A stretch of 35,025 nucleotides of DNA, taken from positions 1 through 35,025 of the forward strand of contig CAYJGB010000019.1 in the NCBI GenBank assembly GCA_964369405.1, read 5' to 3'. The first letter of the stretch is position 1. Every line of letters begins with the position of its first letter. Positions 6,194 through 14,905 of the stretch are shown piece by piece. Below the pieces are notes generated by a model, which did not search any database, had not been told where the DNA came from, and saw only the letters and a list, made by a program, of their open reading frames with translations. This DNA is from CAYJFG01 sp964369405. Its GTDB lineage: Bacteria; Bacillota; Clostridia; Oscillospirales; Acutalibacteraceae. The position numbers were made by a program, and so were the translations under genes.

Positions 6194-8167
6194 TTATTGT
6201 GGAATAGTTGTGTTTGTTTCTGTAGGTATTGCTGTTGGTTCATCAGTTGGTTTCTCAGTAGGCTTTTCAGTAGGTTTTTCTGTTGGTTCTTCAGTCGGTT
6301 TTACTGTAGGCGCTTCTGTTGGTTTCTGCGTTGGCGCTTCTGTTGGTGCAACTGTTGGTTTTGTTGTTGTCTTTTCAGTTGCTTTCTCAGTAGGCTTTTC
6401 TGTTTCTTCTTCTTCTTCAGCTTCGCCTGTATTACCAAGTCCTGCTGGTTGCTTTATCTTTGTAGATTTTGTTCCTGGGTCACCAGTAACTATATAATGT
6501 CCTTCTGATAAACTATATGTTGATGATGGTAAATCTTCTTTTTCTACTACTTTTCCGTCTAAGTAAAATATTCTTTGTGCTGCATATCCATACTCTTCAC
6601 TGTTTGACCATGTTACCCATGATTTTGTACGTACTTCGTCAAAATCTGGTGACTTGTATCCATATATTTCACAATGTAGGGTTGTTCCGTCCATCCATGT
6701 TTTAAAGAACATTTGATAGTCTGTTTGATTTCCTAGTTTTAAATCTAAGTTCGCTGCTGGAGATGTACTGTAATTAATAGTTGCATCTAATCCACCGTAT
6801 ACATATGTTGATGCCCATAAATGTGGATAACGTTCCACTATTTCCATATTAGCCTCAATACCTGCATTGTATATTGTAGAGGCTGATTGACATATTCCTC
6901 CACCTACACCGATTTCATATGAACCGTTCTCAATTACTGTTGAACCTAAATAGCCATTTGATGTTAAATTACTATCTCCTGTACACTCGTTAAAAGAGAA
7001 AACTCCTCCACTTTCTACAATTGTGCCGTTAGTAGCTTTTAGGGCTACATTCATATTATAATTTGAGTTGTAAACATTAGTTGTTACTGTTGTGTAATTA
7101 CCTACTAAGTAAGTAGCTTTTTTTACATCTTCCATTTTAAGTGTTGGTTTGCTTGCTTGACCTGTTGTTTTTATGTCGCCTGAAGTTGCTCCGTTTACAA
7201 ATAAAGCTTCAAAATCAGATTTTAATGTATCTTCATTTATAGAGTAACCATCAGTTCCTTCTTTAAAGGTGAACATATCCATGCCCTCTTTAGAAGTATC
7301 AAACTTAGACACATGTGGCTCTATAACTTCTATATTTAAACCTTTACTTGATTTTTTAACTGCACTTGATATTGACTCTGGTGTTACAGTACAAGTGATT
7401 TTAAAGTTTATAAAGCTGTTATCACTGTTTACTTCGACCTTTGGGTCGCTTGGTATTAAATATGTTGAGTCCTGTTCGTTTTCTATTGCTTCTTCTACAG
7501 ATTTACTATAATCATACGCTAGAGCAATCGTTTCTTCTGTGTCGTAATAATATTTAAAATCATCTTGTGTGAATGCTACTGCTTTACTACTACTGTCGTC
7601 AGACACATTTACATCAATTTTAGGAGCAGTATCCTCTTGCTTTAATATTATTAAAGTTTCTGCCTCTTTTAAAGTTTTACCAGAAACGTCTATTCCACCT
7701 ATATGTACGCCTTTAGCAAATACTGTTTCTTTTACAGGTGCAACAACTTTTTCAAAATCATCAAGTGGTGTTGCAGTTGGCATTATGCTAGGATTTAAAA
7801 ATAAATTCAAGAAAAATACTGAACCTATTAATATTACAAAGCCTAATGCTCCACTTAATATATATTTTGTTTTACCTCCATTTTTTTTACTCTTCCTATT
7901 TTCTTCTTTTCCATCAAGTATATTTATAGGGATATATATATCTTGTTCTATATTAGCATCTTTTATTTCTTTAGATACACTGCTAATATTATCATACACT
8001 GATTGGGTTTTTATAGTTTCTGTTGTGTTGCTTTCTTTTTCCACCGACGAATTACTATCACTTGTATAATTATGTTGGTTTTTAACTTCTTTTAAAATTT
8101 CTGATATAGCATCATTTGAACTATCAGAATTAATATTCTTGTTCTTATTATCGTTATTATTTTCCAT
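6194..8167 (-). CDS. VanW-family membrane protein with peptidoglycan-binding-like domain and PT-rich tail
   Basis: The 657-residue product has an acidic, Asn/Ser-rich cytoplasmic N-terminus (about 1-95) and a single membrane span (about 101-124). An extracellular region around 150-345 resembles PF12229 (VHIGGIDVSGKTLKEAETLI). The VanW domain follows, recognised from YNSNYNMNVALKATNGTIVE, GGVFSFNECTG and GVGGGICQSASTIYNAG. The last ~70 residues are low-complexity EKPTEKPTE/APTEAPTQKPT repeats, probably a wall-spanning or glycosylated stalk. VanW proteins occur near vancomycin-resistance clusters and widely in Firmicutes, but their biochemical role is not established. AAAGGAG sits 8 nt before the ATG. 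It is a single-gene unit facing spoVAD and diverging from the UgtP-like gene. Confidence 0.88.
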   Translation of the reverse strand: MENNNDNKNKNINSDSSNDAISEILKEVKNQHNYTSDSNSSVEKESNTTETIKTQSVYDNISSVSKEIKDANIEQDIYIPINILDGKEENRKSKKNGGKTKYILSGALGFVILIGSVFFLNLFLNPSIMPTATPLDDFEKVVAPVKETVFAKGVHIGGIDVSGKTLKEAETLIILKQEDTAPKIDVNVSDDSSSKAVAFTQDDFKYYYDTEETIALAYDYSKSVEEAIENEQDSTYLIPSDPKVEVNSDNSFINFKITCTVTPESISSAVKKSSKGLNIEVIEPHVSKFDTSKEGMDMFTFKEGTDGYSINEDTLKSDFEALFVNGATSGDIKTTGQASKPTLKMEDVKKATYLVGNYTTVTTNVYNSNYNMNVALKATNGTIVESGGVFSFNECTGDSNLTSNGYLGSTVIENGSYEIGVGGGICQSASTIYNAGIEANMEIVERYPHLWASTYVYGGLDATINYSTSPAANLDLKLGNQTDYQMFFKTWMDGTTLHCEIYGYKSPDFDEVRTKSWVTWSNSEEYGYAAQRIFYLDGKVVEKEDLPSSTYSLSEGHYIVTGDPGTKSTKIKQPAGLGNTGEAEEEEETEKPTEKATEKTTTKPTVAPTEAPTQKPTEAPTVKPTEEPTEKPTEKPTEKPTDEPTAIPTETNTTIPQ

Positions 8168-8333
8168 ATACTAAACTCCTTTCATAATCATTAACTAATG
8201 TGTACACTTCAATGATACTATAAAATCATTAAAAAATAAAGAGTTAAAATAAACAAATTAAGATATTAATTGTAAAATATATTATAAAAGTATAGGAATA
8301 TGAGTATCTTTTTTTAAAAAAATCAATAATTTA

Positions 8334-8361
8334 TTGAAAAAAGTTTTTATTTTGATATAAT
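8334..8361 (+). promoter_or_regulatory. Promoter of the UgtP-like/serpin unit
   Basis: TTGAAA (8334-8339), a 16-nt spacer and TATAAT (8356-8361) lie about 75 nt upstream of the glycosyltransferase start. Confidence 0.55.
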
Positions 8362-8437
8362 TAAACTAGTGTGAACATTATATTATTATATAAATCTGTT
8401 AAATTTATTTTATTATAGAAATTAAGGAGCTGTTATA

Positions 8438-9826
8438 ATGCGAGTATTAGTACTATCCGCATCAACTGGTGGAGGCCACAAAAGAGCATCTCAAGCACTA
8501 CAAAGATATATCGAGTTAAATCAACCAGAATCAGAAGTTAAAATAATAGATGCTTTAGAAGAAGTAGGTCATTTGTTTAACAAAACTGTATCTGACGGAT
8601 ATACATTTATGGCTAAAAAGACACCTTATTTGTATGGCAATGTATATGATAAATCAGATAAAGAAACTACTATGAATACTGCTGTGACGAAGGTAACACA
8701 ACAATTAGCTAAGAGATTGTGTCCATATATTGAAAACTATAATCCAGATGTAATTATATCAATGCACCCATTTGCAACAACTATGATAAGCAAATTAAAA
8801 GCAGATGGTATGATAGATATTAAGCTAATTGCAGTTGTTACTGATTTTTCACCACATAGAACATATATTAATACAGATGTAGATGCATATGTTGTATCTA
8901 GCCAAGAGATGGTACGAGAGTTAGAGGGTTATGGAATAGATGAAAAAATAGTATATCCAGTAGGAATACCTATAGACCCTGTGTTTTATGAACAATATGA
9001 CAGAGAAGAGCTTTTAAAAGAAATGAGTTTTGACCCAGATAAAAAAACTATATTAATAATGGCTGGTAGTTTTGGAGTAACAGATATACTTAAAATATAT
9101 CAATATATATCAGATATAGAAGAAGAATTTCAAATAATAGTAATAACAGGGAGAAATCAAAAGTTATATGATTCTTTTGAAAAAATGTTTAGTGACGCTG
9201 ACTATAAAAAGAAGCAGGAACGAGCAAAAAATATCAAGGAAAACAGTTCTAATAAATTTGATAAAGTCTTAGATGATTTAGTAGAAAATATATCTAAAAG
9301 TCGAGAAAATGAAATAACAAGGACGATAAAAGAAACTAACGAAAAATACAAAGAGCAAAGACAAAAAATAAGATTAAAAGTTAAAAGCAGACAAACAGAA
9401 ATAAAAGAAGAACTTTTAGAAAGCACTCTTATTAAGAAAATATATCTAAGCAATAAATATTCAGAAGTAACTAAGCCTACAAAATTATTATTCTTTGTAA
9501 ATGATGTAAATAAATATATGAACGTGTCTGATTTAATCATTACAAAGCCAGGTGGACTTACAGTGTCTGAATCGTTAGCATCATCATTGCCTATGGCTAT
9601 ATTCCAAGCGTTCCCAGGACAAGAAGAGCAAAACGCAAACTTTTTAGTACGCAACAATATGGCTATACAGTTACCTAAAGGAGAGAAATGCAAAAATGCC
9701 ATAGAAGAATTAATAGTACATCCAGAAAAGTTAGAAGATATGAAAAAAGCATGTGTAAAATTTACTAATTCACAATCAGCGAAGAAAGTATTTGAGATAG
9801 CAGAAAAATTAGTATCAGAAGAATAA
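8438..9826 (+). CDS. UgtP/MGDG-synthase-like glycolipid glycosyltransferase with coiled-coil insertion
   Basis: The 462-residue product begins with the family P-loop-like sequence VLSASTGGGHKRASQAL and an MGDG-synthase N-domain (HPFATTMISKL, VVTDFSPHRTYI, YPVGIPIDPVF). It ends with a GT28-type C-domain (FFVNDVNKYMNVSDLIITKP, then GGLTVSESLASSLPMAIFQA, PGQEEQNANFL). Relatives transfer glucose or galactose from the UDP-sugar to diacylglycerol on the inner membrane leaflet, giving glycolipids and lipoteichoic acid anchors. Between the domains (about residues 252-346) lies a ~95-residue, highly charged, helix-predicted stretch rich in Lys and Glu; family members usually have a short link there. 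AAGGAG precedes the ATG by 8 nt. The serpin gene follows after 28 nt, probably in the same transcript. Family assignment is strong; the exact sugar donor is not. Confidence 0.88.
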   Translation: MRVLVLSASTGGGHKRASQALQRYIELNQPESEVKIIDALEEVGHLFNKTVSDGYTFMAKKTPYLYGNVYDKSDKETTMNTAVTKVTQQLAKRLCPYIENYNPDVIISMHPFATTMISKLKADGMIDIKLIAVVTDFSPHRTYINTDVDAYVVSSQEMVRELEGYGIDEKIVYPVGIPIDPVFYEQYDREELLKEMSFDPDKKTILIMAGSFGVTDILKIYQYISDIEEEFQIIVITGRNQKLYDSFEKMFSDADYKKKQERAKNIKENSSNKFDKVLDDLVENISKSRENEITRTIKETNEKYKEQRQKIRLKVKSRQTEIKEELLESTLIKKIYLSNKYSEVTKPTKLLFFVNDVNKYMNVSDLIITKPGGLTVSESLASSLPMAIFQAFPGQEEQNANFLVRNNMAIQLPKGEKCKNAIEELIVHPEKLEDMKKACVKFTNSQSAKKVFEIAEKLVSEE

Positions 9827-9854
9827 AAAAAGCATATAAAAGGAATAATAAATT

Positions 9855-11144
9855 ATGAGTAGATTAAAGTTTAGTGTAGTTGTTTTAGTTGCTTGTGTTT
9901 TAACAAGTATGTTGTTAGCAAGTTGTTCGTCACAATCTAATTATAGTATATCAAGTGGTAACGACCTTACTAAGGGTATAGGCACTAGTAATGCCGATGT
10001 TGTATATGACTTCACAAGTGAATTAACAAGTGTGCCAACAGCATATGAAAAATATAGCGAAACTGTTATTGAGTTTTCATCAGATATTTTAACTCAAGCA
10101 TATAACAAAGATGAAAACACAGTAATTGCTCCACTTTCAATGTATAAAAGTTTATCACTTTTGTATAATGGTGCAGATGGAGCAACATCAAAAGAATTTA
10201 AAGATATTTTAGGTGATGAGGTAATATCTCAAACTAATGTAAATGATTGCACTGATTATATAACTCAAAGATTAAATCATTTCAATACTGAAGAAAATTA
10301 TGTTAATTTAGCAAATTCGATGTGGATAAAAAACGATATAGAAGTTAGAAATGGATTTTTACAAAAAAACGCTAATTTTTATGAAGATGCAGTTTATCAA
10401 GTAGATTTTAGTAGTAATTCAATCATTGATGATATTAATAATTGGGCAAACTTTGAAACAAAAGATGAAGTTAAAACGATTACAGAAACAATAGATGAAA
10501 AAAGTAGTATATATTTAGCAAACACATTATCACTAAACGCAGAGTTTTTAAATCCATATAACGTAGAAGAAATAAATTCCGATGTGTTTTATAATGCGAA
10601 TGGAGAAGAAATAGAAACAGACTACCTAGTTTCTACAGAAAGAGTAGTAAAAACGAACGAAGCAGTTGCGATTAGTAAGGGGCTGAAAGATGTTCCTGCA
10701 ACGTTTGTTGCAATTTTACCAAATGAAAATGTAAGCATAGAAGATTATATAGAAAAATATTTAGATGAACAACTAGTAGAGTTTTTAGAGATAGGCGAAG
10801 AACCAGAGTTTATGAATGTATCAATACCAAGTTTTACTATAAGCGCAGATAATAACTATAAGCAAATTTTACAAGGTATTGGATTTGAGAGTATATTTAC
10901 AGATAGTGCAGATTTTAACAATTTATCATCTAGTGACACATATTTAAGCGATATAACTCAAAAAGTAGATATAACATTTAATGCAAACGGAGTACAAACA
11001 ACTGCAGAAAACATAGAAAAAACAACAAATACACAAAAAAATTCAGAAAACGATAATATTATTTATAATAGACCATTTATATTTTTGGTAGTTGATAACG
11101 AAAGTCATATGCCAGTTATATTAGGTAGTGTGAATAATCAATAA
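9855..11144 (+). CDS. Lipoprotein serpin (serine protease inhibitor family)
   Basis: The 429-residue product has a lipoprotein signal peptide with lipobox LASC (Cys24) and a complete serpin body. Serpin landmarks are NTVIAPLSMYKSLSLLYNGADGAT near the N-terminus (in parts), NLANSMWI, the breach/shutter region, FTISADNNYKQILQGIGFESIF, and the C-terminal NRPFIFLVVDNESHMPVILGSV. The reactive-centre loop lies between NANGVQTTAEN (hinge, Gly379 at about P15) and NRPF. It is rich in Thr, Asn, Glu and Lys and about three residues longer than that of alpha-1-antitrypsin. The hinge lacks the ideal run of small residues (VQTTAE), so inhibitory activity is uncertain. A Lys or Thr/Gln near TQKN could be P1. 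It would be anchored on the outer face of the membrane, possibly against host or self proteases. AAAAGGA lies before the ATG. Confidence 0.9.
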   Translation: MSRLKFSVVVLVACVLTSMLLASCSSQSNYSISSGNDLTKGIGTSNADVVYDFTSELTSVPTAYEKYSETVIEFSSDILTQAYNKDENTVIAPLSMYKSLSLLYNGADGATSKEFKDILGDEVISQTNVNDCTDYITQRLNHFNTEENYVNLANSMWIKNDIEVRNGFLQKNANFYEDAVYQVDFSSNSIIDDINNWANFETKDEVKTITETIDEKSSIYLANTLSLNAEFLNPYNVEEINSDVFYNANGEEIETDYLVSTERVVKTNEAVAISKGLKDVPATFVAILPNENVSIEDYIEKYLDEQLVEFLEIGEEPEFMNVSIPSFTISADNNYKQILQGIGFESIFTDSADFNNLSSSDTYLSDITQKVDITFNANGVQTTAENIEKTTNTQKNSENDNIIYNRPFIFLVVDNESHMPVILGSVNNQ

Positions 11145-11169
11145 AATTATAGTAAAAATAAAAAAAACA

Positions 11170-11197
11170 TTGCTTTTGTATTTTAAAATGATATAAT
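11170..11197 (+). promoter_or_regulatory. Promoter of the UPF0104 gene
   Basis: TTGCTT (11170-11175), 16-nt spacer, TATAAT (11192-11197). It lies between the serpin stop codon and the GTG start of the membrane protein, so that gene has its own start of transcription. Confidence 0.6.
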
Positions 11198-11230
11198 AGA
11201 TATGTTTGATAACTTTTAATGAGGTGAGTT

Positions 11231-12331
11231 GTGGATAAAATCCAGAAAATTCGAAAAAAGGTAAAATTATCTACCATTATTAATATACTAGTAATAGTTA
11301 TTTCTGTTTCGACAGTAACATATTTTTTTATATCAGATGACGGCTTTTTTCAACTTTTAAATTCAGGTCAAACCTTTATTATCGGTTGGATTTTAATGGC
11401 TGTTTTTGCACATCTTTTTAATCTTTTTATTGACTCTTTGACTGTTTTAGAATTTTTAAAAATTAAATACAAAAAAATTACTTTTTGGGAATCTATTAAG
11501 ATTAGTATGGTCGGTCAATTTTTTAGTGCAATTACACCATCTGCTACTGGCGGTCAACCAATGCAAATTTATTTAATGTCTAAAATGAATATTGAACCTG
11601 GTTTTGCAACTTCGGTTACTGTTCAAAAACTTATAGTTTATCAGATTGTTGCTACAGTTTTTAGTATTGTAGCAATCATATTTAGAATAGACTATTTTAT
11701 TGCAAATTTATCAAATCCTGCAATGTGGATTTTTACTTTAATTGGATTTTCATCTCAATTAATATTTACCACATTCGTATTTTTAATTGCATTTAATAAA
11801 AAAGTGGCAAATTTATTTGTTAGATTTGCAAGTTTTCTTATCAGAAAAATTAAATTTATCAAAAAGAAAGATAAATTAATTGAGAATATTAAAGAACAAG
11901 TGGATATGTTTTATTCTAGTAATAAAAATATTTTAAAAGCTCCAAAAACTATGATTAGAGTATATATTTTAGTTTTTTTACAAGTTACAGCTTTACTTTC
12001 TATACCATATTTTATTTATAGAGCATTTGGTTATAATGATGCCAGTTTAATTGATATTATATGTTCTCAAGCGTATGTTAATTTATCGGTTAGTATGATT
12101 CCTCTGCCAGGTGCGTCTGGAGCTGCAGAAGTTGGTTTTGCCGCATTTTTCTCTATGTATTTTGCACCAGAAACTCTTAAATCTGCAATATTAGTGTGGA
12201 GAGTAATAACATATTATGGAACAATAATAATAAGTGCGCCATTTAGCAGATTTACTAGCGATAAAAAGCAAAAAGAAAGCAAGAAAGAAGATAACAACGA
12301 TAACGATATTGATAATATAGAAATTTCTTGA
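11231..12331 (+). CDS. UPF0104/MprF-flippase-like membrane protein
   Basis: The 366-residue polytopic protein has about eight predicted spans and the signature of the lysylphosphatidylglycerol synthase TM-region family (PF03706): FFSAITPSATGGQPMQIYLM, then a later NLSVSMIPLPGASGAAEVGFAAFF. In MprF this portion flips aminoacylated lipids; stand-alone members are commonly annotated as flippase-like, and their substrate is unproven. It lacks the soluble synthase domain. The C-terminus is charged (DKKQKESKKEDNNDND). The GTG start is supported by GAGGTGA just upstream. It is followed after 51 nt by a GT2 glycosyltransferase, so the pair may work on a lipid-linked sugar; that is inference. Confidence 0.8.
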   Translation: MDKIQKIRKKVKLSTIINILVIVISVSTVTYFFISDDGFFQLLNSGQTFIIGWILMAVFAHLFNLFIDSLTVLEFLKIKYKKITFWESIKISMVGQFFSAITPSATGGQPMQIYLMSKMNIEPGFATSVTVQKLIVYQIVATVFSIVAIIFRIDYFIANLSNPAMWIFTLIGFSSQLIFTTFVFLIAFNKKVANLFVRFASFLIRKIKFIKKKDKLIENIKEQVDMFYSSNKNILKAPKTMIRVYILVFLQVTALLSIPYFIYRAFGYNDASLIDIICSQAYVNLSVSMIPLPGASGAAEVGFAAFFSMYFAPETLKSAILVWRVITYYGTIIISAPFSRFTSDKKQKESKKEDNNDNDIDNIEIS

Positions 12332-12382
12332 AATAATAATTAGTATAATTGTTTTAATTTGCGGAAAGAAAGGTGTTTTTTA

Positions 12383-13468
12383 TTGATTAAAAAAATAATT
12401 AGCGTAATAATACCAGTTCATAATGTTGAAAAATATTTGAGAGTCTGTCTTAACTCAGTACTTAATCAAACAATTAATAATTATGAAGTTATTATAGTAA
12501 ATGATGCATCTACAGATAGTAGCACACAAATAGTTAGAGAGTTTGCAGAAAAATATGAACAATTTAAATTAATTGATTTAAAAGAAAATATAGGTGTTGC
12601 AAGGTCTAGAAAATTAGCAATAGAGGCAGCCAAAGGTGAATATTTAGCTTTTTTAGATAGTGATGATTCATTTGAGCCGAATTACTTAGAAAAAATGTAT
12701 AGTACAATGATAAAAAATGATGCAGATTTAGTATATTGTAATTACAGATTAGTAAATAGTCAAACATATAAAAAAATAGATGTAAGAATTAGAAAACCTT
12801 TTGCAGGTGTTACTACTGGTAGAAAACTTGCAAAACTAATAGTAGCAGATTTTAGAGGGCGTTCTTATCTGTGGAATAAATTATGGAAAAAATCTTTATT
12901 TTTACAAAAAGATTTAACTTTACCAAATATGTGTTATGAAGATTTGGCAATAGTGTCATTGATTACTCATGGAGCAAAAAAAGTTGTTGTAATAAATGAT
13001 ATATTAATAAATTATACTGTTAACAGGGCAACAAGCATAGTAGCTAGCATGACCGAAGAGAAAGTTAACGATTATCATAGCACATTATATATTATTAGAG
13101 ATTTTATGGAAAAACAAAGTGATTTTACATATTATAAATATGCTTTTTTTAGATTATGTATGGCTATGTTTTTTAGTATACCTTATAATGTTGGTAGAGT
13201 AGAAGTAAGTTTTAGAGATAAATTAAAACTTACACAAAAATCATTAAAAGATATTTTTACAGCTATGTCATCTGAATATATTGAGCATAGAAATAAAACT
13301 ATGCCAAAACTTTTAGTAGCTGAAAATAAGTTTAATTTTAAAGCTGATATTAATACTTCAGATATTAAATTGATTAATAATGTCACAAACATTAAAAATA
13401 CTGATAAAACTCATAGCAAAAGAAAAAAATCTAAAAAATCAACTAAGTTTGAAGAGTTAGCAGTTTGA
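12383..13468 (+). CDS. Family 2 glycosyltransferase
   Basis: The 361-residue product begins with the GT-A fold signature ISVIIPVHNVEKYLRVCLNS, then NYEVIIVNDASTDSS (nucleotide-sugar binding) and the DxD-containing YLAFLDSDDSFEPNYLEKM. Trp/Asn-rich acceptor-side motifs (SYLWNKLWKKSLF, CYEDLAIVSLI) follow. It resembles enzymes that add sugars to surface polysaccharide or teichoic acid; donor and acceptor are unknown. The frame opens at 12359, but I chose TTG 12383-12385, which has AAAGGTG 7 nt upstream and places the start directly before the first beta strand. The last ~25 residues are strongly basic (KRKKSKKSTK), a likely membrane- or RNA-contact tail. No membrane span is visible. Terminated by the shared hairpin before the tRNA gene. 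Confidence 0.88.
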   Translation: MIKKIISVIIPVHNVEKYLRVCLNSVLNQTINNYEVIIVNDASTDSSTQIVREFAEKYEQFKLIDLKENIGVARSRKLAIEAAKGEYLAFLDSDDSFEPNYLEKMYSTMIKNDADLVYCNYRLVNSQTYKKIDVRIRKPFAGVTTGRKLAKLIVADFRGRSYLWNKLWKKSLFLQKDLTLPNMCYEDLAIVSLITHGAKKVVVINDILINYTVNRATSIVASMTEEKVNDYHSTLYIIRDFMEKQSDFTYYKYAFFRLCMAMFFSIPYNVGRVEVSFRDKLKLTQKSLKDIFTAMSSEYIEHRNKTMPKLLVAENKFNFKADINTSDIKLINNVTNIKNTDKTHSKRKKSKKSTKFEELAV

Positions 13469-13492
13469 TTATAATTTAATATTATATAAAAT

Positions 13493-13528
13493 AAAAAATC
13501 ACTTCACAAATGTGAAGTGATTTTTTTT
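13493..13528. terminator. Bidirectional terminator shared by the GT2 gene and tRNA-Leu
   Basis: AATCACTTCAC and GTGAAGTGATT form a perfect stem around AAAT, flanked by A- and T-runs so that both strands end in U-tracts. The hairpin starts immediately after the encoded CCA of the tRNA. Confidence 0.9.
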
Positions 13529-13612
13529 GGTGCGGGTGACAGGACTTGAACCTGCACATCGGTTGACACTAGAACCTAAATCTAGCGCGTCTGCCAATTC
13601 CGCCACACCCGC
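13528..13612 (-). tRNA. trnL: tRNA-Leu (anticodon UAG)
   Basis: Read on the minus strand, the 85-nt gene has an acceptor stem GCGGGTG pairing with CACCCGC, a D-arm (GGCGGAATTGGCAGACGC) and an anticodon stem CTAGA/TCTAG. The loop is TTTAGGT (anticodon TAG, reading CUA). A long variable arm follows, typical of class II leucine tRNAs, then the T-arm GTTCAAGTC and an encoded CCA end (13528-13530). The discriminator base is A, as required by LeuRS. The precursor has a leader of only a few nucleotides and the terminator follows directly. Confidence 0.97.
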
Positions 13613-13624
13613 AACTGCCTTACT

Positions 13625-13653
13625 ATTATACAACAACAAAATGATAATTGCAA
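13625..13653 (-). promoter_or_regulatory. Promoter of tRNA-Leu
   Basis: Minus-strand TTGCAA (13648-13653), exact 17-nt spacer and TATAAT (13625-13630), placing the start about 6 nt before the mature tRNA end. Confidence 0.8.
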
Positions 13654-13921
13654 GTTATTTTCTCTATTTTTTGATTTTTGATTTTTGTTATAAAAAAATC
13701 AAATTTTACATACGTCTTTTAGGCGTTTTAACAACAATTTCGCAAAACTACAAAACTCAGCTACAGTTTCATTTGAATTTATAGTATCAAATTCTCAACT
13801 AAATTAATAATATATGGTATAAACACAATTTTCTTAGGCAAAAATATATTTATACTTAAGTAAATTTTATATACTAACTTTATGTTTTGTTATTATTTTT
13901 TTAGAAAGGAAAGGTAAATCA
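13654..13921. other. Intergenic stretch upstream of mazF; no antitoxin gene seen
   Basis: The gap between the tRNA promoter and mazF holds no open frame with a ribosome binding site on the plus strand. In many Firmicutes a ribbon-helix-helix antitoxin gene would be at this position. Confidence 0.6.
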
Positions 13922-14281
13922 ATGAATATTAAACGTGGAGATATTTTTTACGCTGATTTAAGTCCTGTAGTCGGTTCAGAACAAGGTGGAGTTAGACCTG
14001 TTTTGATTGTTCAAAATGATGTCGGTAATAGATTTAGTCCAACTGTAATTGCTGCTGCTATTACTAGTCAACAAGAAAAATCTAAATTACCTACTCATAT
14101 TCAATTAGGTACTGACCATAGTGGGCTTTTAAAAGATTCTGTTGTGCTATTAGAGCAAATCAGAACTATCGATAAAAAACGTTTGAAAGAAAAAATGGGT
14201 TGTCTTGACCAACCTGCTATGAATATGGTAGATAGAGCTATTTCAGTTAGCTTCGGAATTACTACAGAAAGTGTTAATTAG
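13922..14281 (+). CDS. mazF: MazF/NdoA-type mRNA interferase (type II toxin), orphan
   Basis: The 119-residue product is full length for the PemK/MazF family and very close in pattern to Bacillus NdoA (EndoA), which cleaves RNA at UACAU. It shows KRGDIFYADLSPVVGSEQGG, RPVLIVQNDVGNRFSPTVI, and the C-terminal LLEQIRTIDKKRLKEKMG. The catalytic pair known from NdoA is conserved as Arg25 and Thr48. AGAAAGGAAAGG lies upstream of the ATG. No antitoxin gene lies upstream or downstream, so either the partner is elsewhere in the genome or control is different. The gene is alone between tRNA-Leu (minus) and the LysM gene (minus). Target sequence not predicted. Confidence 0.93.
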   Translation: MNIKRGDIFYADLSPVVGSEQGGVRPVLIVQNDVGNRFSPTVIAAAITSQQEKSKLPTHIQLGTDHSGLLKDSVVLLEQIRTIDKKRLKEKMGCLDQPAMNMVDRAISVSFGITTESVN

Positions 14282-14309
14282 GGCTTACATAATCTAAAGT
14301 CCTAAAATT

Positions 14310-14352
14310 AAACTCTTAGAACTACATTATGTATAATTCTAAGAGTTTTTAT
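14310..14352. terminator. Terminator between mazF and the LysM gene
   Basis: AAACTCTTAGAA (14310-14321) pairs perfectly with TTCTAAGAGTTT (14337-14348), followed by a T-run on the plus strand and by TTTAATTTT on the minus strand, so it can serve both convergent genes. Confidence 0.85.
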
Positions 14353-14369
14353 ATTGAACTTATTTTTTT

Positions 14370-14684
14370 TTATTGAGTTTTTAATCTAAGCACTCTACCA
14401 GGGTATATTATATTAGGGTTTGCTATTGTATTTAATTGCAATATCTCGTTAACTGGTAACCCATACTTTTCAGATATTGTATATAATGTGTCACCTTTTT
14501 GTACAACGTACCATGCAGGGCTATCGCTCTCTTTTAAAGGTATTCTTATTTCTTGTCCTGTGTAAATTTTATCTGGATAAATCAATCCATTATATCTAGT
14601 TAATACATCTACAGTTGTATTATATTTTTGTGCTATGCTCCATAATGTATCTCCACTAGCAATAGTATAATATATAGTATTCAA
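14370..14684 (-). CDS. Small protein of two LysM domains
   Basis: The 104-residue product consists almost only of two LysM repeats: YTIASGDTLWSIAQKYNTTV to QEIRIP, and WYVVQKGDTLYTISEKYGLP to GRVLRLK. LysM binds N-acetylglucosamine-containing glycans such as peptidoglycan. A longer frame starts at 14750, but TTG 14682-14684 has a perfect GGAGG (14693-14697) 8 nt upstream and starts right before the first repeat. With this start there is no signal peptide, so the protein may act in the forespore/mother-cell compartment or as a coat-associated factor, like SafA- or SpoVID-type LysM modules in other spore formers; that role is inference. Single-gene unit diverging from enolase. Confidence 0.85.
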   Translation of the reverse strand: MNTIYYTIASGDTLWSIAQKYNTTVDVLTRYNGLIYPDKIYTGQEIRIPLKESDSPAWYVVQKGDTLYTISEKYGLPVNEILQLNTIANPNIIYPGRVLRLKTQ

Positions 14685-14905
14685 AAAAACAACCTCCTTG
14701 TTTTTAACATATGAGCCAATAATTTCAAAATAAATAGCTCTTATTAACAATATATACTCAAAACGTAAAAACGTGATAATTTTAATGCATATAAAATCAA
14801 CTATATGATAATAATATAGTATATGAACTTTTATTAGTCTTGTCTAGTCGTCTAAAATTTCGTATTGCTGTGTTAAATTTATATAAAAAACTAGGAGGTA
14901 ATTTT

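Noticed and set aside
6155..6508. Cys/Phe- or Val/Gly-rich plus-strand frames
   Set aside because: They are antisense readings of the PT-rich repeat tail of the VanW protein.
13527..13784. Plus-strand open frame beginning MVRVTGLEPAHR
   Set aside because: It is the antisense of tRNA-Leu and its promoter, a well-known false gene pattern; no ribosome binding site.
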